Origin: Aporhodopirellula rubra
Lineage (GTDB): Bacteria > Planctomycetota > Planctomycetia > Pirellulales > Pirellulaceae
DNA length: 64,000 bases
Direction: 5' to 3'
Assembly (NCBI RefSeq): GCF_014192335.1
Contig: NZ_JACHXU010000008.1
Location: forward strand, 124,001 to 188,000
Positions 49,346-58,192 of the stretch are shown here, one piece after another; the stretch's first letter is position 1, and the number at the start of each line of letters is the position of its first letter. Below the pieces are notes generated by a model. The model did no database searches. It worked only from the letters and a program-made list of their open reading frames with translations, and was not told the origin of the DNA. The translations under genes and the position numbers were made by a program.

Positions 49346-50455
49346 ATGACGTCTTCCACTGTCAAAAAATCCGCAGTCAAGAAACCCGCGTCGCATTTCT
49401 ATCGCGCTGTCCCTGCGGCCATTGTTTGTTTGCTCGGACTCGCTGTCGTTGGTTTGAAGGTCAGTCAAACGCCCGCCGAGCAAATGCAGACGTTCGCGGA
49501 GGCCTACCTTGAGACGCTCGACGATTCTCAACGCGGACTCACGATGAAAGACTTTGGCTCGCCCGAACGAGTTGGATGGCACTTCATTCCCAAAGATGAA
49601 CGCAAGGGATTGATGATCGGTGATATGAACGACGCACAGCGCACCGCCGCGTTGCGGTTGTTGCGGTCGGCACTCAGCGAAGCGGGTTATGGCAAAGTCA
49701 ATCGGATCATGTTGCTCGAAGAAGTTCTCAATGAAATGGAGAAAGGCGAAGGACGTTGGGAACGCAACCCGCAACGTTATTTCGTGACGTTGTTTGGTGA
49801 CCCGAGCGGGAAGAGCGGTGCGGATGGCGAAGACGCGGATGGTCGATGGGGATTGAGTTTTGAGGGGCACCACCTTTCACTTAACTTTGTTTGCCGTGGT
49901 AACGAAGTCCTCGATAGCACGCCGCAATTCTTAGCATCCAATCCCGCAACCGTGATGCAAGAAACCACCGTCACGCTCGGAAAAGGGACAGCCGTATTAA
50001 GCCGAGAAGAGCAGCTCGGTTTCAAGTTGATCAATGCGTTGTCTGACGAACAGCAAGACCTCGCCGTGATCTCGGCGGAAGCTCCCTCCGAAGTCCGTTT
50101 CGCCGGAGAGCCTCAACCGGAACGAACCGCTCCCAAAGGCATCCCCTACGCGGAGCTGGACACAGTGCAAAAAGAAATTTTGAAAGATCTTGTTTCAACC
50201 TATACCGATGTCGCAGCGGAACCCGTTGCTGCCAAGCGGCGGTTGCAAATTCTTAACGATGGATGGGAGCAGGTCCGGTTTGCTTGGGCAGGTGCGATGG
50301 AGCCTGGCATTGGACACTACTACCGCATCACCGGCAAAAGTTTCTTGATCGAGTTTGCGAACACACAATCGGATCCTGCCGGTAATCCCGCGAACCACAT
50401 TCATTGTTTTTACCGCGACCTGACAGGCGATTTTGACCTGCCAATCTCGCAATAG
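49346..50455 (+). CDS. DUF3500 family protein
   Basis: 369 residues. One hydrophobic stretch near residues 22-42 (AAIVCLLGLAVVGLKV) acts as leader or anchor. The rest matches the DUF3500 pattern: LDDSQRG..., WHFIPKDERKGLMIGDMNDAQRTAALRLLRSALSEAGYGKVNRIMLLEEVLNE is its N-terminal hallmark in parts; later YFVTLFGDPSG, WGLSFEGHHLSLNF, and the end with HYYRITGKSFLIEFANTQ and NHIHCFYRDLTGDF. Function of the family is unknown. It follows truB by 60 bp on the same strand. Confidence 0.85.
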   Translation: MTSSTVKKSAVKKPASHFYRAVPAAIVCLLGLAVVGLKVSQTPAEQMQTFAEAYLETLDDSQRGLTMKDFGSPERVGWHFIPKDERKGLMIGDMNDAQRTAALRLLRSALSEAGYGKVNRIMLLEEVLNEMEKGEGRWERNPQRYFVTLFGDPSGKSGADGEDADGRWGLSFEGHHLSLNFVCRGNEVLDSTPQFLASNPATVMQETTVTLGKGTAVLSREEQLGFKLINALSDEQQDLAVISAEAPSEVRFAGEPQPERTAPKGIPYAELDTVQKEILKDLVSTYTDVAAEPVAAKRRLQILNDGWEQVRFAWAGAMEPGIGHYYRITGKSFLIEFANTQSDPAGNPANHIHCFYRDLTGDFDLPISQ

Positions 50456-50515
50456 CGGTCGAGCTTGTCACACGCGAGAGAGGGCGTCCGATCACGGCCA
50501 CGCCGGTCTCGTCGA

Positions 50516-52195
50516 TCAGGGTTTTGGGACGTGTCGATACTGGCCGAAGTTGTTTTCGGCGATGCGTCTCATGCGGCTTTCACCCTCGCGGCTGTAATAG
50601 CTGATCGTGTGAATGATGCTGACCGGGTTGGTCTCGCCGAAAAGGTTCGTGACCCGATTTTCTTCCTGCAGAAGGTCTTCAATGCCTTGTGGGAATTCGC
50701 CATCCGAAAGCAAAAAGATGACATCGGGTTTGAGCTTTTGCAGAGCATAGGTTAGAGGTTCGTAAGGTGCTTTTCCGCGGTCCATTTCGACCCGCATCGC
50801 CCAACTCTTAAGGCGTTGCTTGTTTTCAGCGGTAGCGTAAACGCTTCGAGCCTCGTTTTGGTCTGCTCTCGTGATTCGCATGTAATCGCACTTCGCGTCG
50901 AAGAAAATCACGTAGAAACGTTGTTCTTGGTTGAGCATGCCGATGGATTCGATCAATGCCCGCCGTGCAGAAATGAATGCGTCGCCCATGCTGCCAGAGC
51001 TATCGACGAGATAAGCGAAGTGATTGCCCCCGCCTTCGACGCCACAAAATTGCATCTTGCTTTTCGAGTCGGATTTGAGGGATTTCAGTGACGCGGTGGA
51101 GGCGGAGGTGGGTTGCCGAAAAGCCCGCGTTGAGAGCGGTGGGGACGTTGAAACGCTGGTCACACCGGGCGTGACTTCGACGACGGCCATTTCACCCATC
51201 GGATCGAGATCGTATTGAGTTTCGTCGGGTGTCGTTTCCGAAGGATCTTCGGCGGGCTGAACCGTTTCGATTTGAAACGTTTCCATCGCCTGCTCGCTGA
51301 CTTCGCTAACCGATGCGGACAAGGCGACCTGGTCCTTGGGCATGACGCTGGTGAGCGTGAAGCCCGCCAAGCAAATCAGGATGATCGCATGCACCGCTGC
51401 GCTCACGATGAACGCAACCGATTGGCGACGACGAGGTGGTGCGTCTTCCTGGTCATCGAGCAACACTTCGGTTAGCGGAAGTGGCTGACCGATCGTTTCG
51501 GAAAAGGGGAAGTCTCGTTGGGACGGTTCAGTGTCGAGTTCTTCGGCAACAGGGTCGTCGCTATCGATGTCGGTTGGATCAGTGTTGTCGGTTGGGGCCG
51601 CAGACTGTTTGCTCGTTCGGTCCGGTGCAGTGACTGGTTGCCCCGTTTCTGCCGTGATTGCAGGGTCGTGGTGTTCATCGGCTGCGATCGCATCCGGCGT
51701 CGTGTCGTTTTCTTCGATGTCCGTTTGCGCGAACATTCGAGGTCGCTTTACCGTTCGATGAGTGGTGTCGAATCGAAGCGTGCTTGCCGTCTTTTGTTGG
51801 GCATCTCGCACCGCATCCCAACTGTTGAACCGAGTCGGCGAATTATCGGTGGATTCGGGGGCAGGGATCGCGGGTGGAGAAAGTGGAGAGCTGTCATTGT
51901 GTTGCCCGCCTGTCGACGCGTTGCCGAGTATCGCGTCATCGTCGATGCCAAACTCGACCAGTTTTCCGGCCGGTATCGATTCGCCCGCATCGATCCGATT
52001 CAGGAGCGACTGAAGTTGTTCGGCCGAGGCATCGAGCCGGGAGGCTTTCGCTTCGAGGCGTGCGGCTTCGGCTTGTCGACGGACGCGAAGGAGTTCATGA
52101 AGAACGATCGCTCGCTGTTGGTCAGCGGAGGTGTTCGCCAGATTGGAGGCCGTGACCTCGGAATCGGACGGGCGATACGGTTCGGGAGCGTTCAT
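50516..52195 (-). CDS. vWA-domain membrane protein with TonB-like architecture
   Basis: 559 residues. A long acidic and disordered N-terminal part (1-255) with a short Ala/Glu/Arg coiled coil near 25-70, one transmembrane helix (about 262-285, AFIVSAAVHAIILICLAG) and an outer part ending in a von Willebrand A domain (about 395-555) with the MIDAS motif DSSGSMG. The helix sequence with preceding Arg-rich PPRRRQ is like energy-transducing TonB proteins. It could tether a metal-dependent adhesion domain outside the cytoplasmic membrane. Downstream on the same strand there is only a convergent gap to DUF3500. Function unknown. Confidence 0.8.
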   Translation of the reverse strand: MNAPEPYRPSDSEVTASNLANTSADQQRAIVLHELLRVRRQAEAARLEAKASRLDASAEQLQSLLNRIDAGESIPAGKLVEFGIDDDAILGNASTGGQHNDSSPLSPPAIPAPESTDNSPTRFNSWDAVRDAQQKTASTLRFDTTHRTVKRPRMFAQTDIEENDTTPDAIAADEHHDPAITAETGQPVTAPDRTSKQSAAPTDNTDPTDIDSDDPVAEELDTEPSQRDFPFSETIGQPLPLTEVLLDDQEDAPPRRRQSVAFIVSAAVHAIILICLAGFTLTSVMPKDQVALSASVSEVSEQAMETFQIETVQPAEDPSETTPDETQYDLDPMGEMAVVEVTPGVTSVSTSPPLSTRAFRQPTSASTASLKSLKSDSKSKMQFCGVEGGGNHFAYLVDSSGSMGDAFISARRALIESIGMLNQEQRFYVIFFDAKCDYMRITRADQNEARSVYATAENKQRLKSWAMRVEMDRGKAPYEPLTYALQKLKPDVIFLLSDGEFPQGIEDLLQEENRVTNLFGETNPVSIIHTISYYSREGESRMRRIAENNFGQYRHVPKP

Positions 52196-52222
52196 GTGAC
52201 TTCGCCCATCGTTGTCCCTCGT

Positions 52223-52807
52223 CTAAGTTGACTCGAGCAATTTTTGAAATTCGCGGATCCATGCGGGATGTGCCGGCCATGCGGGCGCGGTAACGAGATT
52301 GCCTTCAACGTGGGCCGTGTCGAGCCCGTCGCCCGGCGTCATGTATTGCCCACCGGCAGCAGTGATTTCCGGAGCAACGGCGGGATAACAACTGCACTCG
52401 CGGCCATTGAGGATTCCCGCTGCGACGAGAATCTGAGGGCCATGGCAGATCGCGGCGAGCGGTTTGGACGCGCCGGCAAAGTGACGAACGATATTTAAGA
52501 CTGCTTGATCGAGCCTCAGATATTCAGGGGCTCGCCCGCCGGGAATGATCAGGGCGTCAAAGTCGGCTGGATCGACGGATGCGAAATCGGCATTGATGGC
52601 GAATCGGTGCCCCGGTTTTTCAGAATAGGTTTGATGACCTTCGAAATCATGGATCGCGGTGGCCACGGTGTCCCCGGGGCGTTTGCCTGGGCATACGGTC
52701 GCGACGTCGTGCCCGAGCATCAACAACATTTGATAAGGCACCATCGCCTCGTAATCTTCAACGAAGTCGCCGACGAGCATCAAAATTTTCTTGCCAGTGC
52801 CTGCCAT
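52223..52807 (-). CDS. DJ-1/PfpI family protein
   Basis: 194 residues. Motifs [35 protein letters not shown] and the nucleophile elbow [14 protein letters not shown] (catalytic Cys, in the CHG of PfpI) are clear. Such proteins act as glyoxalases, deglycases or proteases; which one here cannot be told. It lies 27 bp upstream of the vWA gene on the same strand, so one operon is likely. Confidence 0.92.
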   Translation of the reverse strand: MAGTGKKILMLVGDFVEDYEAMVPYQMLLMLGHDVATVCPGKRPGDTVATAIHDFEGHQTYSEKPGHRFAINADFASVDPADFDALIIPGGRAPEYLRLDQAVLNIVRHFAGASKPLAAICHGPQILVAAGILNGRECSCYPAVAPEITAAGGQYMTPGDGLDTAHVEGNLVTAPAWPAHPAWIREFQKLLEST

Positions 52808-52952
52808 CTTAGTTTTGGGACCTATCGCGGTGAATTTTGGGAGTGAAGCAAGGACGGCGGTGTTTAGTGTACATAAGGTTGCTCGTCCGGTGGTTTAACC
52901 AGTTCAGCTTACCGGATTCCTCGTCGGAGTTGACCAAGTCCTCGTTAATATT

Positions 52953-52982
52953 TTGGCGTTTCTGATAGGGATCGATTATTAT
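52953..52982 (+). promoter_or_regulatory. Possible promoter of the PQQ-propeller gene
   Basis: TTGGCG (52953-52958, 4 of 6) and TATTAT (52977-52982, 5 of 6) with an 18-bp spacer. Transcription would begin near 52989, after the in-frame TTG/GTG at 52985/52988, which supports the ATG at 53051. Confidence 0.4.
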
Positions 52983-53050
52983 CGTTGGTGATTCGCACTA
53001 GACGAACTCCTGCCTTTTCTTCTCTTCACACCGATCGTTGGATCTCCTCC

Positions 53051-54862
53051 ATGAATCGCGTCCCTTCGTCGCATTCGGTCAATTCACATTTCTCACGTCG
53101 CGGATACCCCGTTGCGGTGGTGCCTGTCGTTTTAGCACTCTTGTTGACTGGCTTCACTGCTCAAAAATCGGTCTCGGCGGCCGGAGGTGACGTGCTCCTG
53201 CCGAACGATTTAGATCGAATTGGGCTCGTTCAGGCCTGGCGACGCCTTCTGAGCGTTCCCGCAGGGGCGCAGTCGATTGTCGATCACACGATCGTTGTCC
53301 ACTCCGGGATGTCGAAACAGTTTGTTGAAGTGGTCGACAAGGCGGAGAAGCCGAGTGCAGATGCTGATGCGAAGTCGGAATCGAAAGAGAAAGACGAAGC
53401 GGAGAAACCGGCAGAAAGATCCGTCTACGCTCGTTATCTACTCGAGGTGCCTGATGTTGCTGAAGGGGAGGAATTGACCTCCGTGACAGTCAAAACACCG
53501 ACGGGGACGATGTTGGACCGGATGACGTTTGGCGGCCGAGCGAGCTTTGGCACCAGCGGTTTGCTTGACCGTAAGGAAGCCGAACGTCGGGCTCGCAACG
53601 ATATCCGCCGGCTCAAACTTCGCGGAATCGATGCTGAGATCGGCTTTCGGGAAGTGCCCACCATCCGCATGTACACGCTTTCCAATGACGGGACGATCGA
53701 ATCGCGTGATGCAGAATCGGGCGAGGTGGTGTGGCTGCGACGCGTCGGAGATCGGGTTCGGGGTTACAGCGGCTTCGGGGTGGGCGACAAGTATTTGACG
53801 GTGTTGAACGGCAGTGAACTGATCAAAATGGATGTCACCAACGGTGAGATTTATGGTGTCGATCAATTGCGGTACGTGCCGATGCGCGGGCCTCGGCACT
53901 GTGGGGCGTGGGCGGTGATTCCTTCAGTGGGTAACCGAATGGTCGCCTATCCCTTGGACAACGAACACCGGGATGTTTTCGCTGAAATCGTGACCGGGGC
54001 CTCGCTCGCTCCGCCCGCGTTGGCGATCGGGGATGAAAAAATTGCTTGGGGGACGTCGGAAGGTTTCGTCTACGTGATGGAAGCGACCGGCGAGCCTGAA
54101 ACTCAGTTCCGTTTGAATACAGATGGGATCGTCGGTGGAGCCCCTGCCGCGGCAGCAGGTAATCGATTCTTCTTTGGTGCTGCTTCCGGGCAAATCTACG
54201 GATTGCGTGCGACGCGGTCGGGCGTGGTGTTGTGGAGCCGGCCGACAGGTGACCCGATCTTTGATTCGCCGATTGTTTTCGACGAAAAGGTGCTGTTCCG
54301 TTCGACGTATGGCAACTTGATGTGTGTGGATGCGGCGACCGGCAAAGACGTTTGGGATCGATTGGCGAGCGGTGTTTCGCAGGTCTTGGGCGTCATTGGA
54401 GATCAGATCTATGCAAAAACACTGAGTGGCTCATTGGTTGTTTTGGATACCGCCGATGGACGTCTCGTGCATCAGCTTCCCGGCAGCAGTCCGGATGTGC
54501 TGATGACCAATATCGTCAGCGACCGTTTGTATCTGGTGGATCATTTGGGAGCGATCCAGTGTTTGCATCGCCCTGGTGCCGACATGCCGACCCTGCGGGC
54601 TTCGGTCGAGGCCACCGCGGAGAGCGAGGAAGACGGCGAAGACTCTGACAAGGCCAAGAAGCCCAGTGGAAAGCCTGCTCCGGGTGGTGATCCGTTTGGC
54701 GGTGGAGCTGATCCATTCGGTGGCGGCGGTGCTGACCCGTTTGGCGGAGGTGGTGCCGACCCATTCGGAGGCGGTGGCGCCGATCCATTTGGTGGTGGCG
54801 GAGCGGTTGACCCGTTCGCGCCTTCGGGAGACGCCGGCGCCGATCCGTTCGGCGGGTTCTGA
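53051..54862 (+). CDS. Secreted PQQ-like beta-propeller protein with DPFGGG tail
   Basis: About 603 residues. Signal peptide about 1-45 (VVPVVLALLLTGFTA, ends VSAAG). The middle has repeating units of the PQQ/WD-like beta-propeller (for example ESGEVVWLRRVGDRV, ATGKDVWDRLASGV, TADGRLVHQLPG; blades about 200-520). An Asp/Glu/Lys-rich bridge (about 105-130) lies near the N-terminus. The last 60 residues carry DPF six times with GGG (one DPFAPS) in an eight-residue rhythm. I infer an extracytoplasmic scaffold; no BamB-type partner is seen. The ATG at 53051 is supported by the promoter position. Confidence 0.82.
   Translation: MNRVPSSHSVNSHFSRRGYPVAVVPVVLALLLTGFTAQKSVSAAGGDVLLPNDLDRIGLVQAWRRLLSVPAGAQSIVDHTIVVHSGMSKQFVEVVDKAEKPSADADAKSESKEKDEAEKPAERSVYARYLLEVPDVAEGEELTSVTVKTPTGTMLDRMTFGGRASFGTSGLLDRKEAERRARNDIRRLKLRGIDAEIGFREVPTIRMYTLSNDGTIESRDAESGEVVWLRRVGDRVRGYSGFGVGDKYLTVLNGSELIKMDVTNGEIYGVDQLRYVPMRGPRHCGAWAVIPSVGNRMVAYPLDNEHRDVFAEIVTGASLAPPALAIGDEKIAWGTSEGFVYVMEATGEPETQFRLNTDGIVGGAPAAAAGNRFFFGAASGQIYGLRATRSGVVLWSRPTGDPIFDSPIVFDEKVLFRSTYGNLMCVDAATGKDVWDRLASGVSQVLGVIGDQIYAKTLSGSLVVLDTADGRLVHQLPGSSPDVLMTNIVSDRLYLVDHLGAIQCLHRPGADMPTLRASVEATAESEEDGEDSDKAKKPSGKPAPGGDPFGGGADPFGGGGADPFGGGGADPFGGGGADPFGGGGAVDPFAPSGDAGADPFGGF
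54689..54859 (+). repeat. 24-bp tandem repeat coding DPFGGGGA
   Basis: In-frame repeats of GAT CCG TTT GGC GGx... ending the propeller gene, five to six copies with one altered. They encode a Gly-rich tail; the repeat length (24 bp) would allow copy-number changes without frameshift. Confidence 0.65.
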
Positions 54863-55030
54863 GTCGATGATAGGGGACGCCGCCCTGGGGAGCAGGGGCG
54901 GCGATATTGGCGGAGCGATTGGTGAAACGCCAGTGGAGACACCTCACGCTCGGGTCGAATTTTTGCTACAATCCGGCCCCTAGTTTGTGTGATTTTCGTC
55001 CGTGTTGGTCGGCCTCGCAGCCGCCGTTTT

Positions 55031-57667
55031 ATGAGCGACTCCTCTTCCCCAGATCCTTCGAATCCTGACTCCTCCGCAGCCGTTCCTGAGACGGAAGAGT
55101 CCGGCGTTGCCGTTTCGCCTCCGACGGACGCCGACAATGAGGCCGGAGTTGAGGAAGCGTATGTTCCAATTTCGGCAAACTCGGAATACACCGACAAAGA
55201 CCTCCAGCACCTCTCGGACCTGGAACACGTCCGCGAACGCCCGAGTATGTACATCGGCGACACGTTCTCGCGCGGTCTGCATCACCTGGTCTACGAAGTC
55301 GTTGATAATTCAATCGACGAGGCGATGGCTGGATTTGCCAAATCCGTATCGGTGGTCGTTCACACCGACGGGAGTGTTACCGTCGAGGATGACGGGCGAG
55401 GTGTTCCGGTAACCCGTCACGACCAACTCTCCGAAGAACTCGATCGCGAGGTCAGCACGCTTGAAGGTGTGATGACCGTCTTGAAATTCGGTGGCAAATT
55501 CGAGAAGGGTGCCTATCAAACCTCCGGTGGTTTGCACGGGGTCGGCGTCACGGTGGTCAACTTCCTAAGCCAATGGGCGGAGGTGGAAGTCAGCCGAGAC
55601 GGGTTCACGTGGACCCAGGAATACGAACGAGGTGTTCCGACCGGGCCAGTGAAAAAAGGTCGCGCGACAAAGAAAACCGGCACCAAAACGACGTTTAAAG
55701 CCGATGCCCAGATTTTCACGACGACAAAATATGTCTTCGATACGTTGCTCAAGCGTCTTCAAGAACTCGCATTCCTGAACAGCGGTGTGCGAATCAAATT
55801 CCTCGACGAACGCAACGGCGAGGGCGGTGATTTCCAGTACAACGAAGGTATCGTCGAGTTCGTTCAGCACCTCAACCGTGCCAGCGATGCGTTGCACGCG
55901 GACGTGATTCATATCGTCGGCCAGCGAGACGGCGTCGAATACGATATTGCGATGCAGTACACCGCTGAATTTACCGATACGGTGCAATCGTATGTGAACA
56001 ACATTCACACAACCGAGGGCGGGACGCACGTTTCGGGATATCGATCCGCACTGACCCGGACGCTCAATAACTACGGCAAGAAGGAGGGGATGTTTAAGGC
56101 AACCACTCCGACCGGCGACGATTTCCGCGAAGGTTTGACGGCCGTAATCAGCGTGCGTGTACCGCACCCGCAGTTCGAAGGGCAAACGAAAACGAAGCTC
56201 GGAAACGGCGAAGTCGACGGAATCGTGACCAGCGGCGTGGGCGAGGCGCTGTCAAAATACCTCGAGGAAAACCCGAAGGTTGCCAAGACGATCGTTCGCA
56301 AGGGCTTGTTGGCCGCGGAGGCTCGCGAGGCCGCTCGGAAGGCAAAGGACCAGCTCCGCAAGCGAAAAGACGCGCTCGGTGGAGGCGGATTGCCAGGAAA
56401 ACTCCGAGACTGCATCTCCAAAAAGATGGAAGAATGCGAAGTCTATCTGGTCGAAGGTGATTCGGCAGGCGGGTCTGCCGAGGGTGGGCGGATGCGTGAA
56501 TTTCAGGCGATCCTGCCACTTCGCGGTAAAATCATCAACGCTTACAAGAGCCGTGAGGACAAAGTTCTCGCCAATGAGGAAGTTCAGTCGATGATTCAGG
56601 CGATCGGTACCGGCATCGGTGTCGATCAGGATCTGACGCGTCGTCGGTACAACAAAATCATCATCATGACTGACGCGGACGTTGACGGCAGTCACATTCG
56701 CACGCTCCTGTTGTGCTTTTTCTACCGGCAAATGTACCAGCTCGTGGCGGCCGGCCACGTTTATGTTGCCCAGCCGCCGTTGTTCCGCGTTTCGCACGGC
56801 AAAACTCGTTACTACGTTCAGAGCGAAGAAGAGATGAAGTCTCAATTGCTCGATCGTGGTATCAACGACACCATCTTCGAGGCCGAAGACGGCCGGCGAG
56901 TTGAAACGGACAAAATGCGGGCACTCGCTGAAGCACTCGCGAGTATGGAAGACGCTGTTCTCGCTCTCGAGAGACGCGGCGTGAGTCTCCGCGTGCACGC
57001 GATGAGACTCGATCCGGTTGCCGGCAAATTGCCGACCTTGTTGGTGACATTCCTAGGGGAAGAGAACTGGTTCCACACTCTTGAAGAAGTCGAACAATTC
57101 TTGACCGAGCGTGGGGCCCACCTCGATATCGAGGATGAGGAACAACCGGGCGAAGTGGCCGTCGATGCGGAGAAAGTTCCTGATTCGGTGACGGCGGCTG
57201 TTGAGCAAAAAGAAGAGGAGCCTGAAGAGCGAATTGTCGCTCACCTGACCGAATTGCACGAAGTCCGAACGATTAACAGCGGTCTGAAAGACCTGCAACC
57301 GCTCGGTTTTGGCTTGGACGACCTGATCCCTGCCGATCGCACCGGGTCGACGACCCCGCGTTTCGAATTGATTCGCGGAGAAGACATCCGCCGTCCGATG
57401 GAAGACTTGCGTGCCCTGTTGCCTGAAATTCGTGCCGCCGGTGAAAAAGGGCTTTCAGTCACCCGCTTTAAAGGTCTCGGCGAAATGAACGCTGAGGAAC
57501 TTAGAGAGACGACCCTTGATCCAGCCAACCGAACATTGATTCGTGTCAATCTTTCTGACGCGGGGGCTGCGGACGAAATGTTTCGGTTGTTGATGGGTGA
57601 TAAGGTCGAACCTCGGCGTGAATTCATCGAAACTCACGCGCTCGACGTTCGCAACTTGGACGTTTAA
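55031..57667 (+). CDS. gyrB: DNA gyrase subunit B
   Basis: About 878 residues. ATPase domain: RERPSMYIGDTFSRGLHHLVYEVVDNSIDEAMAG in parts, EDDGRGVPV, TSGGLHGVGVTVVN; transducer; TOPRIM with VEGDSAGGSAEGGR and DADVDGSHIRTLLL; C-terminal GLGEMNAEEL. An insert of the type found in gram-negative GyrB lies between TOPRIM and the end (about 640-780), Glu-rich at about 705-735. The N-terminus has about 50 extra residues of Ser/Pro/Asp-rich sequence before the conserved core. The ATG at 55031 is the likely start; the frame from 54989 adds a basic stretch. No dnaA, recF or gyrA is next to it. Confidence 0.97.
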   Translation: MSDSSSPDPSNPDSSAAVPETEESGVAVSPPTDADNEAGVEEAYVPISANSEYTDKDLQHLSDLEHVRERPSMYIGDTFSRGLHHLVYEVVDNSIDEAMAGFAKSVSVVVHTDGSVTVEDDGRGVPVTRHDQLSEELDREVSTLEGVMTVLKFGGKFEKGAYQTSGGLHGVGVTVVNFLSQWAEVEVSRDGFTWTQEYERGVPTGPVKKGRATKKTGTKTTFKADAQIFTTTKYVFDTLLKRLQELAFLNSGVRIKFLDERNGEGGDFQYNEGIVEFVQHLNRASDALHADVIHIVGQRDGVEYDIAMQYTAEFTDTVQSYVNNIHTTEGGTHVSGYRSALTRTLNNYGKKEGMFKATTPTGDDFREGLTAVISVRVPHPQFEGQTKTKLGNGEVDGIVTSGVGEALSKYLEENPKVAKTIVRKGLLAAEAREAARKAKDQLRKRKDALGGGGLPGKLRDCISKKMEECEVYLVEGDSAGGSAEGGRMREFQAILPLRGKIINAYKSREDKVLANEEVQSMIQAIGTGIGVDQDLTRRRYNKIIIMTDADVDGSHIRTLLLCFFYRQMYQLVAAGHVYVAQPPLFRVSHGKTRYYVQSEEEMKSQLLDRGINDTIFEAEDGRRVETDKMRALAEALASMEDAVLALERRGVSLRVHAMRLDPVAGKLPTLLVTFLGEENWFHTLEEVEQFLTERGAHLDIEDEEQPGEVAVDAEKVPDSVTAAVEQKEEEPEERIVAHLTELHEVRTINSGLKDLQPLGFGLDDLIPADRTGSTTPRFELIRGEDIRRPMEDLRALLPEIRAAGEKGLSVTRFKGLGEMNAEELRETTLDPANRTLIRVNLSDAGAADEMFRLLMGDKVEPRREFIETHALDVRNLDV

Positions 57668-57697
57668 GGCCTAGCGGATTCGTTGGGCTGCTAAGGA

Positions 57698-58090
57698 TTA
57701 TCTGATTTCGTCGTACAGAATTTGGCCTGCCAGCCAAATTCGAAAGCGGCGAATCAGCAATCCGCGGGAAAAATCGATCTCCACCGCCATCGAACGATCG
57801 CTCGAATCCCCCCATCCGGGATCGATTTCAATCGTGTCGGGAAGCACGAACTCGAATCGTGAGTGGATCTTCAGCCAACTGATTTGAAACCAGCACGATT
57901 GCCCGTTAATTTCCACCGTTTGGCGGAACCACCAACCACTGTACGTAAGTGTCCCGTCGAGCGGGTGGTCGAATTCGACAACGCGAAATAGGAACCCATG
58001 GCGCTTTAAAACCGCATGGTCGGCAAAGATCCCTTTCTCCAGGGGAGCCGAGACGCTGACGGCGAAAGGATTGGAGCCGGTTTTTCCCAC
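57698..58090 (-). CDS. Hypothetical small protein
   Basis: 130 residues, GTG start. Strand-rich with many aromatic residues (GWWFRQTVEI, SCWFQISWLKIHSRFEF); no leader, no membrane segment. No family recognised. It converges with gyrB (30 bp) and diverges from the gene at 58193, with about 100 bp in between. Confidence 0.6.
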   Translation of the reverse strand: MGKTGSNPFAVSVSAPLEKGIFADHAVLKRHGFLFRVVEFDHPLDGTLTYSGWWFRQTVEINGQSCWFQISWLKIHSRFEFVLPDTIEIDPGWGDSSDRSMAVEIDFSRGLLIRRFRIWLAGQILYDEIR

Positions 58091-58192
58091 ATTCTTCTCA
58101 GGAGCAGTGTTGAAATTCGCGTACCGTTTGCTTAATATCCAAGTGAATAGTTTGCCTAAATTGCCAGTTGTCCGGGCTGAGTACCTACTACG

